From contig DDYW01000089.1 of the NCBI GenBank assembly GCA_002348185.1, positions 1-29,357 on the forward strand: a stretch of DNA of 29,357 nt. Direction: 5' to 3'. The notes under the pieces were generated by a model that was given only the letters and a program-made list of their open reading frames with translations, made no database searches and had not been told where the DNA came from. This stretch comes from Candidatus Hydrogenedentes bacterium UBA2224 (GTDB lineage Bacteria; Hydrogenedentota; Hydrogenedentia; Hydrogenedentales; SLHB01). Of this stretch, positions 11,535 to 18,625 are shown in pieces. How positions within the stretch are numbered: the stretch's first letter is position 1; each line of letters begins with the position of its first letter. The position numbers were made by a program, and so were the translations under genes.

Positions 11535-11570
11535 TCCGCAAAAACCCGCCGAAAGGGCGGCATTTGCGGA
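11535..11570 (-). promoter_or_regulatory. Two-tier hairpin in the aminotransferase leader
   Basis: A perfect 8-bp outer stem (TCCGCAAA with TTTGCGGA) encloses a 5-bp inner stem (CCGCC with GGCGG, loop GAAAG), separated by a small internal loop. It lies 33 nt before the start codon and downstream of the candidate promoter, so it would be transcribed. Its role is unknown. Confidence 0.4.
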
Positions 11571-11598
11571 GAGAACGCTCGTTCACGCGAAAGCACCC

Positions 11599-11627
11599 AG
11601 TATACCCGTCCCGCTGGGCAAAACCAA
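11599..11627 (-). promoter_or_regulatory. Candidate sigma-70 promoter for the aminotransferase
   Basis: On the minus strand TTGGTT (11627-11622), a 17-bp spacer and TATACT (11604-11599). The -10 hexamer is identical to that proposed for trxB. Predicted leader is about 90 nt. Confidence 0.45.
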
Positions 11628-11653
11628 ACACGCGCATCGGACACGCGCATCGG
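11628..11653. repeat. Tandem duplication of a 13-mer
   Basis: ACACGCGCATCGG occurs twice in direct succession (11628-11640 and 11641-11653). It lies just upstream of the candidate aminotransferase promoter. Confidence 0.9.
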
Positions 11654-11720
11654 ACCCGAATCGCGTCCGAACGGGGAAAATGAGCTCGCGGCCCCGCGTG
11701 GCCTGCACCGGAGGAATGGA

Positions 11721-11813
11721 CCCTTTCACAATCGTTCAGGCAGGCGCGTCCATAGGGTCCATACGGTCCATGTGTTCCATAACGTCCACCACGCCACCGG
11801 CGAGGTGATCCGG
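11721..11813 (+). repeat. Dispersed element with 9-bp internal repeats, copy 1
   Basis: A 25-bp left flank (11721-11745) containing TCGTTCAGGCAGGC is followed by five degenerate 9-bp units of the form NNGTCCATA (11746-11790), then a right flank beginning ACGCCACCG. A second copy in opposite orientation lies at 18150-18286: the left flanks match at 23 of 25 positions and the right flanks share GTCCACCACGCCACCG. No gene is recognised here. Confidence 0.8.
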
Positions 11814-11872
11814 GCAGGGGCACAACGCACGGGCGCCGCGGCGGGTGTGTTCGACCCGTTAACGCCGGTCGA

Positions 11873-12286
11873 TCAGATGTAGTACATGTCCGGTTGGGAA
11901 GCCTTGTCGATGATGTCGCGAATCCGGTACGTGCACATCACCCTGGAGAGTTGGCGCGCCGCGTCTTTCCAGGCGGGTTTGAGTTCTGTGCCCGCATCGT
12001 CGTCAATGGGCAACGGGTTGAGTATCGGGCCGTCAATGGCTTCGATAATCTCCAGCAGGGTGATGTTGTCGGGCGATTTGGACAGCATGTAGCCGCCCTG
12101 CGCGCCGCGGATGCTGCGGACCAGACCCGCCCGCTTGAGCTGCAAGAGGATGTGCACAAGGTACTTGCCCGGAATCTTGCGTTTTTCCGCGATGACCACC
12201 GCGGTCAGGGGCTGTTCGGAATGTTCATTCAGCGCTAGTTCAATAATCGCCCGGCAGGCATACTCGCACCTGGACGAGATATTCAT
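11873..12286 (-). CDS. Rrf2-family transcriptional regulator without Fe-S ligands
   Basis: The 137-residue protein has the Rrf2 winged-helix pattern: MNISSRCEYACRAIIELAL at the start, a recognition-helix region IPGKYLVHILLQLKRAGLV (about 38-56), and the wing RGAQGGYMLSKSP (60-72), ending in ITLLEIIEAIDG. IscR, NsrR and RirA carry three cysteines near residues 90-105 that bind an Fe-S cluster. Here the only cysteines are at 7, 11 and 118, so it is more like the cluster-free CymR type. Signal and targets are unknown. A candidate promoter with an IscR-like operator precedes it (12419-12449), suggesting self-regulation. Its neighbours on the same strand are the aminotransferase and two NagA-type genes. 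Confidence 0.9.
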   Translation of the reverse strand: MNISSRCEYACRAIIELALNEHSEQPLTAVVIAEKRKIPGKYLVHILLQLKRAGLVRSIRGAQGGYMLSKSPDNITLLEIIEAIDGPILNPLPIDDDAGTELKPAWKDAARQLSRVMCTYRIRDIIDKASQPDMYYI

Positions 12287-12418
12287 TCGGTTGATGGCCT
12301 TCCTCTACGGGGCGCCCTCTTCCCCACTCTTTCCGGGCGCCCGCGCGGCCCTGCGTCGAGCGCCGCGCATGTTTTGTCCCCCGAAAACTGCTGTGGGGAT
12401 CGTGCTTCCTGAACACTC

Positions 12419-12449
12419 ATATCCTACTAGTTTTGACGCAAGAAGTAAA
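12419..12449 (-). promoter_or_regulatory. Candidate promoter and Rrf2-type operator upstream of the regulator
   Basis: On the minus strand TTTACT (12449-12444), 17 bp, TAGGAT (12426-12421). Overlapping it (12437-12419) is GTCAAAACTAGTAGGATAT, which matches the IscR type 1 site at about 14 of 19 positions by eye, with the right half better than the left. The region is AT-rich against a GC-rich background. Autorepression is an inference. Confidence 0.35.
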
Positions 12450-12557
12450 GAGTATTCAAGCATTTATGACATCACTGCCTTGAGGGGCGCGGATGCAAGC
12501 AGGGGACAGCGCCTCGTTGAGCCGGACTCGGGACCGGGGGAGCGGACGGGCGGCCCG

Positions 12558-13760
12558 CTACACCGTCTGCACGCCGTGGACGAAGGCGGCGCGGATGACG
12601 GGCTTCCACTGGGGATGGGACTGGTCGAGATCGAACACGATCAGGTTGGCGACGGCGCCGGGCTTCAGTGTGCCGAAATCGGCCTTGACGCCCAGTATCT
12701 CCGCCGGAATCGTGGACGCGCAACGGAAGGATTGTTCGAGCGTCATATCGGTTTCACGCGTGGCGTTGAGGACGCCCTGCAACAGCATCAGGGCGCTGCC
12801 GGAGAGGAGATTGGTGCCACACAGGTTGATGCGTCCCGACGGCAGCAACTCGACCATCATGCCCTTGACGCCGCTGTGGTGCGGATACATGCCCGGTTTC
12901 AAGCCCGCGATGCGGACGGCGTCGGAGGTGAGGATGACGTTGTCGGGCCCTTTCATGCGGACCATGGTCTTCAGCATGTCGGGCGGGACATGGTGAAGGT
13001 CGGCGATGATCGCGGCGGCGAGCCGGTCCTCGGCCAACTGGGGCCAGAGGGGGTTGGTGTGGCGGTCCAGTTCGGCGGCGAGGCCGTTTCCGAGGTGGGT
13101 GCAGAGGCGCGCGCCGGCGTCCACCGCCTCGGCGATCTGATCTTCGGAGGCGTGATGGTGCCCGAGCGCGACGGTCACGCCGCGCTTCACCAGCCCTTCG
13201 ATAAAGGCCATGGCGCGTGGAAGTTCGGGGGCGACGGTCGTGTACAGCACGTGGCCGCCGCTGGCCCGGTTGAGCTTGTCGAAGTCGCGCAGGCTGGGTT
13301 CACGGACATAGCGTTTGGCGTGCGCCCCCCGGGGCCCGTCCAGCGGGGACAGAAACGGTCCCTCGAGATGGAGGCCCGGCACGGCGCGCGCCACTTCCGG
13401 GTCTTTCAGGGCGTCCGCGATGACCCGGCAGGCGTGTTCCATATTGGCAAAGGTATTTGTGGTGATGGTGGGCACCCATTTCGAGACGCCCCACGTGGCG
13501 AGGAACCGCGTGAGTTCGAGCACATCGCCGGGCTTGGACTTCGGCCCCTGGAGATTGATGCCGTTGCCGCCGTTGACCTGAATGTCGAAGAGTGCCGGAC
13601 CGATGATGGACGCGCGGGAACCGTAATCGGGACGGCCATAGCCGCCGCCCTGCGTGATGGCCTCGATTATTCCGTCGCGGATGGTGATGTGAACCGGCCG
13701 CCCTGACCCAACCGGGATTCCGCACACCGTGACGGCTCCATTAGCGCCTGGGATGTCCAC
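12558..13760 (-). CDS. NagA-type N-acetylglucosamine-6-phosphate deacetylase, paralogue 1
   Basis: NagA removes acetate from N-acetylglucosamine-6-phosphate in amino-sugar catabolism. This 400-residue amidohydrolase-fold protein has the expected residues: FDIQVNGGNG near 58, metal-binding Glu133 in HLEGPFLSP, His201 in LGHHHAS, His222 in THLGNGL, and the catalytic Asp280 in TSDAV. They fall at nearly the same positions as in E. coli NagA (131, 195, 216, 273). The THLGNGL segment replaces the usual THLFNAM-like sequence, so the substrate may differ. The start is GTG with GAGGG upstream. It begins 14 bp after the end of the second NagA paralogue, so the two are cotranscribed. No nagB or sugar kinase is adjacent. 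Confidence 0.85.
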   Translation of the reverse strand: MDIPGANGAVTVCGIPVGSGRPVHITIRDGIIEAITQGGGYGRPDYGSRASIIGPALFDIQVNGGNGINLQGPKSKPGDVLELTRFLATWGVSKWVPTITTNTFANMEHACRVIADALKDPEVARAVPGLHLEGPFLSPLDGPRGAHAKRYVREPSLRDFDKLNRASGGHVLYTTVAPELPRAMAFIEGLVKRGVTVALGHHHASEDQIAEAVDAGARLCTHLGNGLAAELDRHTNPLWPQLAEDRLAAAIIADLHHVPPDMLKTMVRMKGPDNVILTSDAVRIAGLKPGMYPHHSGVKGMMVELLPSGRINLCGTNLLSGSALMLLQGVLNATRETDMTLEQSFRCASTIPAEILGVKADFGTLKPGAVANLIVFDLDQSHPQWKPVIRAAFVHGVQTV

Positions 13761-13774
13761 GCTAGTGCCCTCGC

Positions 13775-14956
13775 TTATGCCCGCTGCTCACCGTCGATAA
13801 ACACCGCCTTGATGTTCGTCTTCCACTTTTCATGCGACTTTGCGATGGTGAATGCCACAAAATTGGCTTTTGTTCCCGGTTTGGGAAGCCGGAACGGGTG
13901 TTTGAGCCCGAAAAGCCGCGCCGGTATGGATGACGCGCACGCCAGGGCCTGCCTGAGGGTTAAGTCCGTGACGCGCATGGCGTTGACCACGCCCTGCAGC
14001 AGCATCAGGGAACTGCCGCCCAGGTATTCCGTCCCGCTCAGGCAAATCCGTCCCGAGGCTTGCAGTTCCACCGGGATCCCGCCCAGATCATAGACGCCCG
14101 GCTTCAATCCGGCCAGATGCACGCAGTCCGAGACCAGAATCACGCGCTGCGGCTGTTTCGCCCGCACAAACGCCCGCAGCACATGCGGCGGCAGGTGTTC
14201 GAGGTCGGCAATGAGCGAGGCCCACAGGTGATCGTTCGCCAGTTGCGGCCAGAGCGGATTGTGGTGACGGTCCATGGTTCCGACCAGACCGTTGCCCAGA
14301 TGGGTGGTCAGGACGGCCCCCGCCTCGACGGCGCGCTCAATCTCGAGGGGCGACGCATTGTGATGGCCGAGGGCGACGCGCACCTTGCGCCGGCTCACTT
14401 CGCGAATAAAACCCAGGGCACCCTCAACTTCCGGGGCCACAGTGATGTAGGCGATCTGGCCGTCCGCGGCTTTCATGAATTCTTCGAATTCCTCGAGCGA
14501 CGGCGGCCGGACCTGCTGTTTGTCGTGCGCGCCGCGCGGGCCGTCTTCGGGCGAGATATAGGGGCCCTCGAGGTGAATGCCGGGGATGGCCTGCCGGACG
14601 CGCGGGTCCTGCATGGCGGCCGCAATTACGGCGCACCCGTGAAGCATGTGCCGGGCGGGCCCGGTGATGAGGGTGGGAATCCAGTGCGAAACGCCCTGGG
14701 ACGCGAGAAAATCGGTGAGGGCGCACACATCCTCGGGCGTGACCGAGTCGCCCTGCAAGTCGATGCCATTTGCGCCGTTGACCTGAATATCGAACAACGT
14801 CGGGGCAATGATGCAGGTGTTGGAACCGATGTCCGGCGTGGCGCGGCCCGTCGGCTTGATTTCCTCGATTTGTCCGTCTTTCAGGAGGATGTCGGACGGT
14901 TCATCCGCGCCTGCGAGAATACCCCGTACCAAAATGCGATGTTTTCTGGAAGCCAC
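13775..14956 (-). CDS. NagA-type N-acetylglucosamine-6-phosphate deacetylase, paralogue 2
   Basis: This 393-residue paralogue of the next gene has the same motif order: FDIQVNGANG near 56, Glu130 in HLEGPYISP, His198 in LGHHNAS, His219 in THLGNGL and Asp277 in VSDCV. It shares long stretches with its neighbour, for example the HxNPLWPQLA segment after the second metal histidine, so the pair probably arose by tandem duplication followed by divergence. The start is GTG with AAGGAG eight bases upstream. It is first of the pair in transcription order. Catalytic residues are intact in both, so neither is a decayed copy. As with its partner, sugar-6-phosphate deacetylation is the family expectation; the exact substrate is open. 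Confidence 0.85.
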   Translation of the reverse strand: MASRKHRILVRGILAGADEPSDILLKDGQIEEIKPTGRATPDIGSNTCIIAPTLFDIQVNGANGIDLQGDSVTPEDVCALTDFLASQGVSHWIPTLITGPARHMLHGCAVIAAAMQDPRVRQAIPGIHLEGPYISPEDGPRGAHDKQQVRPPSLEEFEEFMKAADGQIAYITVAPEVEGALGFIREVSRRKVRVALGHHNASPLEIERAVEAGAVLTTHLGNGLVGTMDRHHNPLWPQLANDHLWASLIADLEHLPPHVLRAFVRAKQPQRVILVSDCVHLAGLKPGVYDLGGIPVELQASGRICLSGTEYLGGSSLMLLQGVVNAMRVTDLTLRQALACASSIPARLFGLKHPFRLPKPGTKANFVAFTIAKSHEKWKTNIKAVFIDGEQRA

Positions 14957-15097
14957 GTACCCGTCTCCTTGCGATTGGCAAGGGTTCTACCATAATCCGC
15001 CCCGGGAAACAATACGGACCTGGGCGCCGACGCCCCGCCGGGCGGGCTCCGACGGGACCTTCAGGTCAGATAACCTGCTGCTTCACAAGATGTTACA

Positions 15098-15910
15098 TTA
15101 ATTCTGACGCTTGGTAATCAGATCGGACAGAAGCTGGTGGCGGGCATTGAACAGGCGGTGGTACACGAGTACGGCGATGAGCATGCATCCGAGGGAGGTG
15201 GCGGCGGCGATCATGAACATGACGACGATCTGATACTCCACCGCTTTGAAGGGATCTTCGCCCGCGAGGATCTGGCCGGTCATCATCCCGGGCAGGGAGA
15301 CGAGTCCGGCGACCATCATGGAATTGATGATGGGGATCATGCCCCGGCGCACGGCGTCGGCCAGCGGAGCGCGCGCGGCTTCCCATCGCGTTGCGCCGTG
15401 GGCGAGTTCCATTTCGACCTGTTCGCGTTGGCCGGCGAGGGACTGCAAGACCTGGTCGAGGCACAACGATATGCCGGTCAAGGCATTGCCAAGGATCATG
15501 CCCAGAAGGGGGATCAGGTATTGGGGTTTGTACCAGGGCTCGATCTGAATGATCGCCCCGGTGACCAGGACGGCGGTCAGCCAGGCGCTGAGCACGAGCG
15601 TGACGACGGCGCGCCAGGTTGCCCCGGGAAAGGTGCGGCCCGAGCGCTGCACCGCGGCGCGGCCCGCGATGATGGTCATCACGAGAACGACCCCCAGAAC
15701 CGGCAGCACATGCTCCAATCGGAACACCCATCGGAGAATGACACCGACAAGGAGTAACTGCACCACCGTGCGCAGCGAGGCCAGGGCCAGGCGTTTCTCG
15801 AGCCCGAGCCGCAACGCGAAACTGATGCCGCCGGCGATCAGCACGAGACTGGCCGCGAGCACGAGCTGCCAGGGACTTAACGCGACCGCGCCCGGACCTG
15901 TGCCCTCCAT
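15098..15910 (-). CDS. FetB-like (UPF0014) ABC transporter permease
   Basis: The 270-residue membrane protein has about seven hydrophobic segments and the conserved PLLGMILGNALTGISLCLD and SLPGMMTGQILAGEDP stretches of the UPF0014/FetB (YbbM) family. E. coli FetAB is linked to iron export and oxidative-stress resistance. The start at 15910 was chosen over an upstream one because AAAGGAG lies 7 nt before it. The ATG overlaps the stop codon of the ATPase gene (TGATG), so the two are translationally coupled. The match to this permease family is strong; metal specificity is inferred from the family. Confidence 0.88.
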   Translation of the reverse strand: MEGTGPGAVALSPWQLVLAASLVLIAGGISFALRLGLEKRLALASLRTVVQLLLVGVILRWVFRLEHVLPVLGVVLVMTIIAGRAAVQRSGRTFPGATWRAVVTLVLSAWLTAVLVTGAIIQIEPWYKPQYLIPLLGMILGNALTGISLCLDQVLQSLAGQREQVEMELAHGATRWEAARAPLADAVRRGMIPIINSMMVAGLVSLPGMMTGQILAGEDPFKAVEYQIVVMFMIAAATSLGCMLIAVLVYHRLFNARHQLLSDLITKRQN

Positions 15911-16566
15911 CACGCCGCTCCTTTCGCGGACGTGAGGTCCATGACGCGGTCGCAACTTTCGGTGATGCGCCCGCGCTCATGCGAGACAATCAGCGCGGCC
16001 AGTCCGCGCTGGCGCGCCTCGCGGCGGACCACGACGTCAACGGCTTCGGCGGCCGCGTCGTCGAGGGCGCTGCTGGGTTCGTCGAGGAGGACCACATCCG
16101 GCTCCGCCAGCAGGGCGCGGAGCAGGCAGATGCGCTGGCGCTGCCCTTCGGAGAGCGACAGGGCCTCCTGGGTCATGCGGCCGGGCTCGAGGAGCAATTG
16201 CGCCATCAGATCAAGGGCGCGCGGTTCATCAAAAACCGTCTTCGCGGTGGCGTATCGAAATGGGCGCGACAGATTCTGGCAGACGGTCCCTTCCAGCAGC
16301 ACGGGCCGTTGCGCGACGAGAATCACGCGCCGGCGGAACGCGGGCCATCCGAACGTCTCGGGCGTCTGCCCGCGCAGGCGCACACTGCCCGCAACGGGAT
16401 CGATCAGGCCCGCGATGGCGCGCAACAGGGTCGTTTTACCGCAGCCGGACGGCCCCGTGAGCGCCACCCGTTCGCCGGTTCCCAGGGAAATGGCGACATC
16501 TCGCAACAGGGGGATCCCGTTGGCCGCGACCGCGAATCCTTCGATCTGAAGCAGCGGTTCCGTCAC
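15910..16566 (-). CDS. FetA-like ABC transporter ATP-binding protein
   Basis: This 218-residue ATPase powers the permease encoded immediately downstream. It has Walker A GPSGCGKT (38-45), a Q-loop in VAQRPVLLEGTV, signature LSEGQRQR near 140, Walker B VVLLDEPSSALDD near 160 and the H-loop His in IVSHERGR. Its short length and its pairing with a UPF0014 permease fit the FetA (YbbL) group of iron exporters. It starts 12 bp after the M20 peptidase gene ends, so all three genes may share a transcript. No metal-sensing regulator is adjacent. Confidence 0.88.
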   Translation of the reverse strand: MTEPLLQIEGFAVAANGIPLLRDVAISLGTGERVALTGPSGCGKTTLLRAIAGLIDPVAGSVRLRGQTPETFGWPAFRRRVILVAQRPVLLEGTVCQNLSRPFRYATAKTVFDEPRALDLMAQLLLEPGRMTQEALSLSEGQRQRICLLRALLAEPDVVLLDEPSSALDDAAAEAVDVVVRREARQRGLAALIVSHERGRITESCDRVMDLTSAKGAA

Positions 16567-16578
16567 GGGCCGCCCTCC

Positions 16579-17949
16579 CTAGGCCTGAAAACCGGCCAGG
16601 AAACGCACGTACGTCTCGATGCCTTTGAACAGTGTGGGCAAATGCTGTTTTTCATTGGGCCCGTGGATGCTGTCGTCCGGGAGACCGAATCCGAGCAGGA
16701 CGGACTCGACCCCCAGCTTCTCCTGAAGGACGCCGACCACGGGAATGCTTCCGCCCTCGCGCCGAAACACGGGCTCCATGCCGAACACATCCTTGAGGGC
16801 CTTTGCGGCAGCACGGACCGGCGCGGCGTGGCGGTCCATGAGCGCGCCGGGACCGTGCGAGAGCTCGCGCAGGCGCCACGTGACGGTATTTGGCGTGTTT
16901 TCGGCGAGGTAGTGTTCCAGCATGGACTTTATCGCGGCGGGGTCCTGCTCGGGTACGAGGCGGCACGAGAGTTTGGCGAGAGCTCTCGCCGGCAATACGG
17001 TTTTCGCGCCTTCGCCGATGAACCCCGAAACCAGGCCATTGACTTCGAGCGTGGGACGGCCGCCCACGCGCTCGAGGGTGGTGTAGCCCGCTTCGCCCCA
17101 GAGCCGGGGAGCGCCCGTCATGGCTCTCCAGGCGTCGTCGGTCATCGGCCATCGGGCGATCTGACGGCGTTCTTCGTCATCGAGAGGAACGACCGCATCG
17201 TAGAATCCCGGCAGGGTCACGCGGCCGTCGGCGTCGTGCATGCCGGCCACGAGTTCGCACAGCACCTGGGCGGGATTGTGCACGGAGCCGCCGAACAGGC
17301 CGGAGTGCAGGTCTTTGCCCGGCCCGCGGACCTCCAGCTCGAAATAGGCCAGCCCGCGCAGCGCATACACCAGCGATGGCAGATCCGGGGCGAGAATGCC
17401 CGAATCGCAGTTCAGGACAAAATCGCATGCGAGCAGGTCGCGGTGCGCCTCGATGAACGCGTCGAGACTGGGCGAGCCGATTTCTTCTTCGCCTTCGAGC
17501 AGGTATTTGAGATTCACCGGCAGCTTCCCCTGGAGGGCCAGGGCTTCGACGGCTTTAATCTGCGCGAAGATCTGGCCTTTCATGTCCGATACGCCGCGGG
17601 CATACAGGCAGTCTCCCCGGACCGTCGGCTCGAACGGCGGTGAATCCCATTCGTCGAGGGGGTCGGCGGGCTGGACGTCGTAATGGCCGTAGACCAGCAC
17701 GGTGGGCTTACCCGGCGCGCCCAGCCATTCCGCATACACCATCGGGTGGAGCGGAGTGGGCATCAGTTCCGCGCGCGTCATGCCCACGCAGTTCAGGGCG
17801 TCGCGCAGCCATTCGGCCGTGCGGAGGATGTCCGGCCGGTGCTCCGAGAGGGTCGAGACGCTGGGGATGGCCAACAGGGTCGTCAATTGTTCGAGATACG
17901 CGTCATGGTGGGAGCGCACATGCGTCAACGCGGCGTCCAATGCAGCCAT
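16579..17949 (-). CDS. M20 family dipeptidase/metallopeptidase
   Basis: The 456-residue protein matches the M20 dipeptidase group that includes carnosinase-like enzymes. Di-zinc ligands and catalytic residues are visible: His89 and Asp91 in YGHYDVQP, bridging Asp122 in RGVSDMKGQ, the Glu154-Glu155 pair in LEGEEEIGS, Asp in NCDSG, and the late His in IHGPNEKQHLP. The dimerisation (lid) domain lies between, with DLHSGLFGGSV. No signal peptide is present, so it is probably cytoplasmic. The ATG at 17949 was chosen because a strong AAGGAGG precedes it; an open frame continues upstream through repeat sequence but is not credible coding. Peptide specificity is unknown. FetAB-like genes follow with a 12-bp gap. 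Confidence 0.93.
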   Translation of the reverse strand: MAALDAALTHVRSHHDAYLEQLTTLLAIPSVSTLSEHRPDILRTAEWLRDALNCVGMTRAELMPTPLHPMVYAEWLGAPGKPTVLVYGHYDVQPADPLDEWDSPPFEPTVRGDCLYARGVSDMKGQIFAQIKAVEALALQGKLPVNLKYLLEGEEEIGSPSLDAFIEAHRDLLACDFVLNCDSGILAPDLPSLVYALRGLAYFELEVRGPGKDLHSGLFGGSVHNPAQVLCELVAGMHDADGRVTLPGFYDAVVPLDDEERRQIARWPMTDDAWRAMTGAPRLWGEAGYTTLERVGGRPTLEVNGLVSGFIGEGAKTVLPARALAKLSCRLVPEQDPAAIKSMLEHYLAENTPNTVTWRLRELSHGPGALMDRHAAPVRAAAKALKDVFGMEPVFRREGGSIPVVGVLQEKLGVESVLLGFGLPDDSIHGPNEKQHLPTLFKGIETYVRFLAGFQA

Positions 17950-17986
17950 TCTTCCTCCTTCGGGGGATAGGGTTGTCCGGGCACCG

Positions 17987-18016
17987 ATGATACCACAGGC
18001 TTTGGAACCCGTTGAA
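17987..18016 (-). promoter_or_regulatory. Candidate promoter for the M20 peptidase
   Basis: On the minus strand TATCAT (17992-17987) is a good -10. The -35, TTCAAC at 18016-18011 with an 18-bp spacer, is weak. The leader would be about 30 nt and would carry the AAGGAGG site. Confidence 0.35.
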
Positions 18017-18100
18017 GAACCGGAGAACGGCAAGAGAGGCCTCAGGGTCCACCGAGTTTGAAAACGCCACAAAAAAACGGGGACATGTTCCAAGCGCCGT

Positions 18101-18137
18101 CCGCGGCGCGACGACACGTACCCGTGCGGACGAGAAG
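18101..18137 (+). repeat. Imperfect direct repeat, copy A
   Basis: About 29 of 37 positions match 18464-18500, including an identical CCGCGGCGCG start and a CCCGTGCG core. It sits just before the 9-bp-repeat element. Confidence 0.6.
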
Positions 18138-18149
18138 AGTGTAGAGGGA

Positions 18150-18286
18150 GACCATCGGCGGTGGCGTGGTGGACCAAGTGGACCAAGTGGACGCTATGGA
18201 CGCTATGGACGCTATGGACGCTATGGACGCTATGGACGCTATGGACGCTATGGACGTGCCTGCCTGAACGATGGTGAAGGGGTTCA
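18150..18286 (-). repeat. Dispersed element with 9-bp internal repeats, copy 2
   Basis: Reading plus-strand coordinates: a right flank (about 18150-18170), two GGACCAAGT units (18171-18188), seven perfect GGACGCTAT units (18189-18251), then the left flank carrying GCCTGCCTGAACGATGGTGA. The element is the inverse of the one at 11721-11813. The internal array is longer and more uniform here, as expected of recent slippage. Confidence 0.88.
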
Positions 18287-18379
18287 AAATCCGGATGACC
18301 GCGCGTCCCGGTCTCGTGTCCCCTGGCGGGGGTGGCCACGCGGGCCCGCGTGGACGGGGGTGGACTCTTCAGCCCAGGG

Positions 18380-18410
18380 GTCCACGTCCACTGTGTCCAC
18401 CACGTCCACC
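18380..18410 (+). repeat. Short GTCCAC repeat patch
   Basis: Four GTCCAC cores occur within 31 bp, three of them at 9-bp spacing (18386, 18395, 18404). It resembles the units of the two larger elements but lacks their flanks. Confidence 0.55.
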
Positions 18411-18423
18411 CGAAGACAAGAAT

Positions 18424-18440
18424 GCAGGCGAGACGCCTGC
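18424..18440. repeat. REP-like hairpin 1
   Basis: GCAGGCG-AGA-CGCCTGC is a perfect 7-bp stem with a 3-nt loop, followed by GCTACAAGAA. The trailing CTACAAGA is shared with hairpin 2. Confidence 0.7.
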
Positions 18441-18463
18441 GCTACAAGAAGAATGCATGCCAT

Positions 18464-18500
18464 CCGCGGCGCGACTACGTGTCCCCGTGCGAACCGGAGG
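18464..18500 (+). repeat. Imperfect direct repeat, copy B
   Basis: Second copy of the sequence at 18101-18137, lying between hairpins 1 and 2. Confidence 0.6.
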
Positions 18501-18520
18501 GCAGCCACGGGGGGCTGCCC
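18499..18520. repeat. REP-like hairpin 2
   Basis: GGGCAGCC-ACGGGG-GGCTGCCC is a perfect 8-bp stem with a 6-nt loop, followed by CCTACAAGAC. There is no U-tract, so it is not a typical intrinsic terminator. Confidence 0.7.
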
Positions 18521-18556
18521 CTACAAGACAAGGGGGATCGGGACAGCTCCGTATAT

Positions 18557-18595
18557 GACGAAGATGGGACCTCCGGGGACCCCGGAACGGGGTCC
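18557..18595 (-). repeat. Dispersed GC-rich repeat, copy 1
   Basis: On the minus strand it contains CCCGTTCCGGGGTC followed by CCGGAG and then CCCAT. The same order appears on the plus strand at 25210-25249. It includes the palindrome TCCGGGGACCCCGGA. Confidence 0.7.
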
Positions 18596-18606
18596 AATGT
18601 GAGTAG

Positions 18607-18625
18607 CCCCGGGCGCAGCCCGGGG
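18607..18625. repeat. REP-like hairpin 3
   Basis: CCCCGGGC-GCA-GCCCGGGG is a perfect 8-bp stem with a 3-nt loop, preceded by GAGTAG. It is compact and entirely GC in the stem. Confidence 0.75.

Larger units (their letters stand above)
11502..11872. other. Intergenic region between aminotransferase and Rrf2 regulator
   Basis: These 371 bp hold the aminotransferase promoter and leader hairpin, a duplicated 13-mer and dispersed-repeat copy 1. Open frames crossing it are repeat-driven and have no plausible start. Confidence 0.75.

Noticed and set aside
15910..15955. Longer start for the FetB-like permease.
   Set aside because: The extra 15 residues overlap the ATPase gene, add an Arg/His-rich tail, and the AAAGGAG site favours the ATG at 15910.
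18150..18286. CRISPR array.
   Set aside because: Units are 9 bp, contiguous and without spacers; no cas gene is present.
17950..18339. 130-codon N-terminal extension of the M20 peptidase with a periodic His-Ser-Val stretch.
   Set aside because: The strong AAGGAGG before ATG 17949, the normal family length from that start, and repeat-derived composition upstream argue against it.
18607..18625. Intrinsic terminator.
   Set aside because: The hairpin is strong but no U-tract follows on either strand, and no gene ends nearby.
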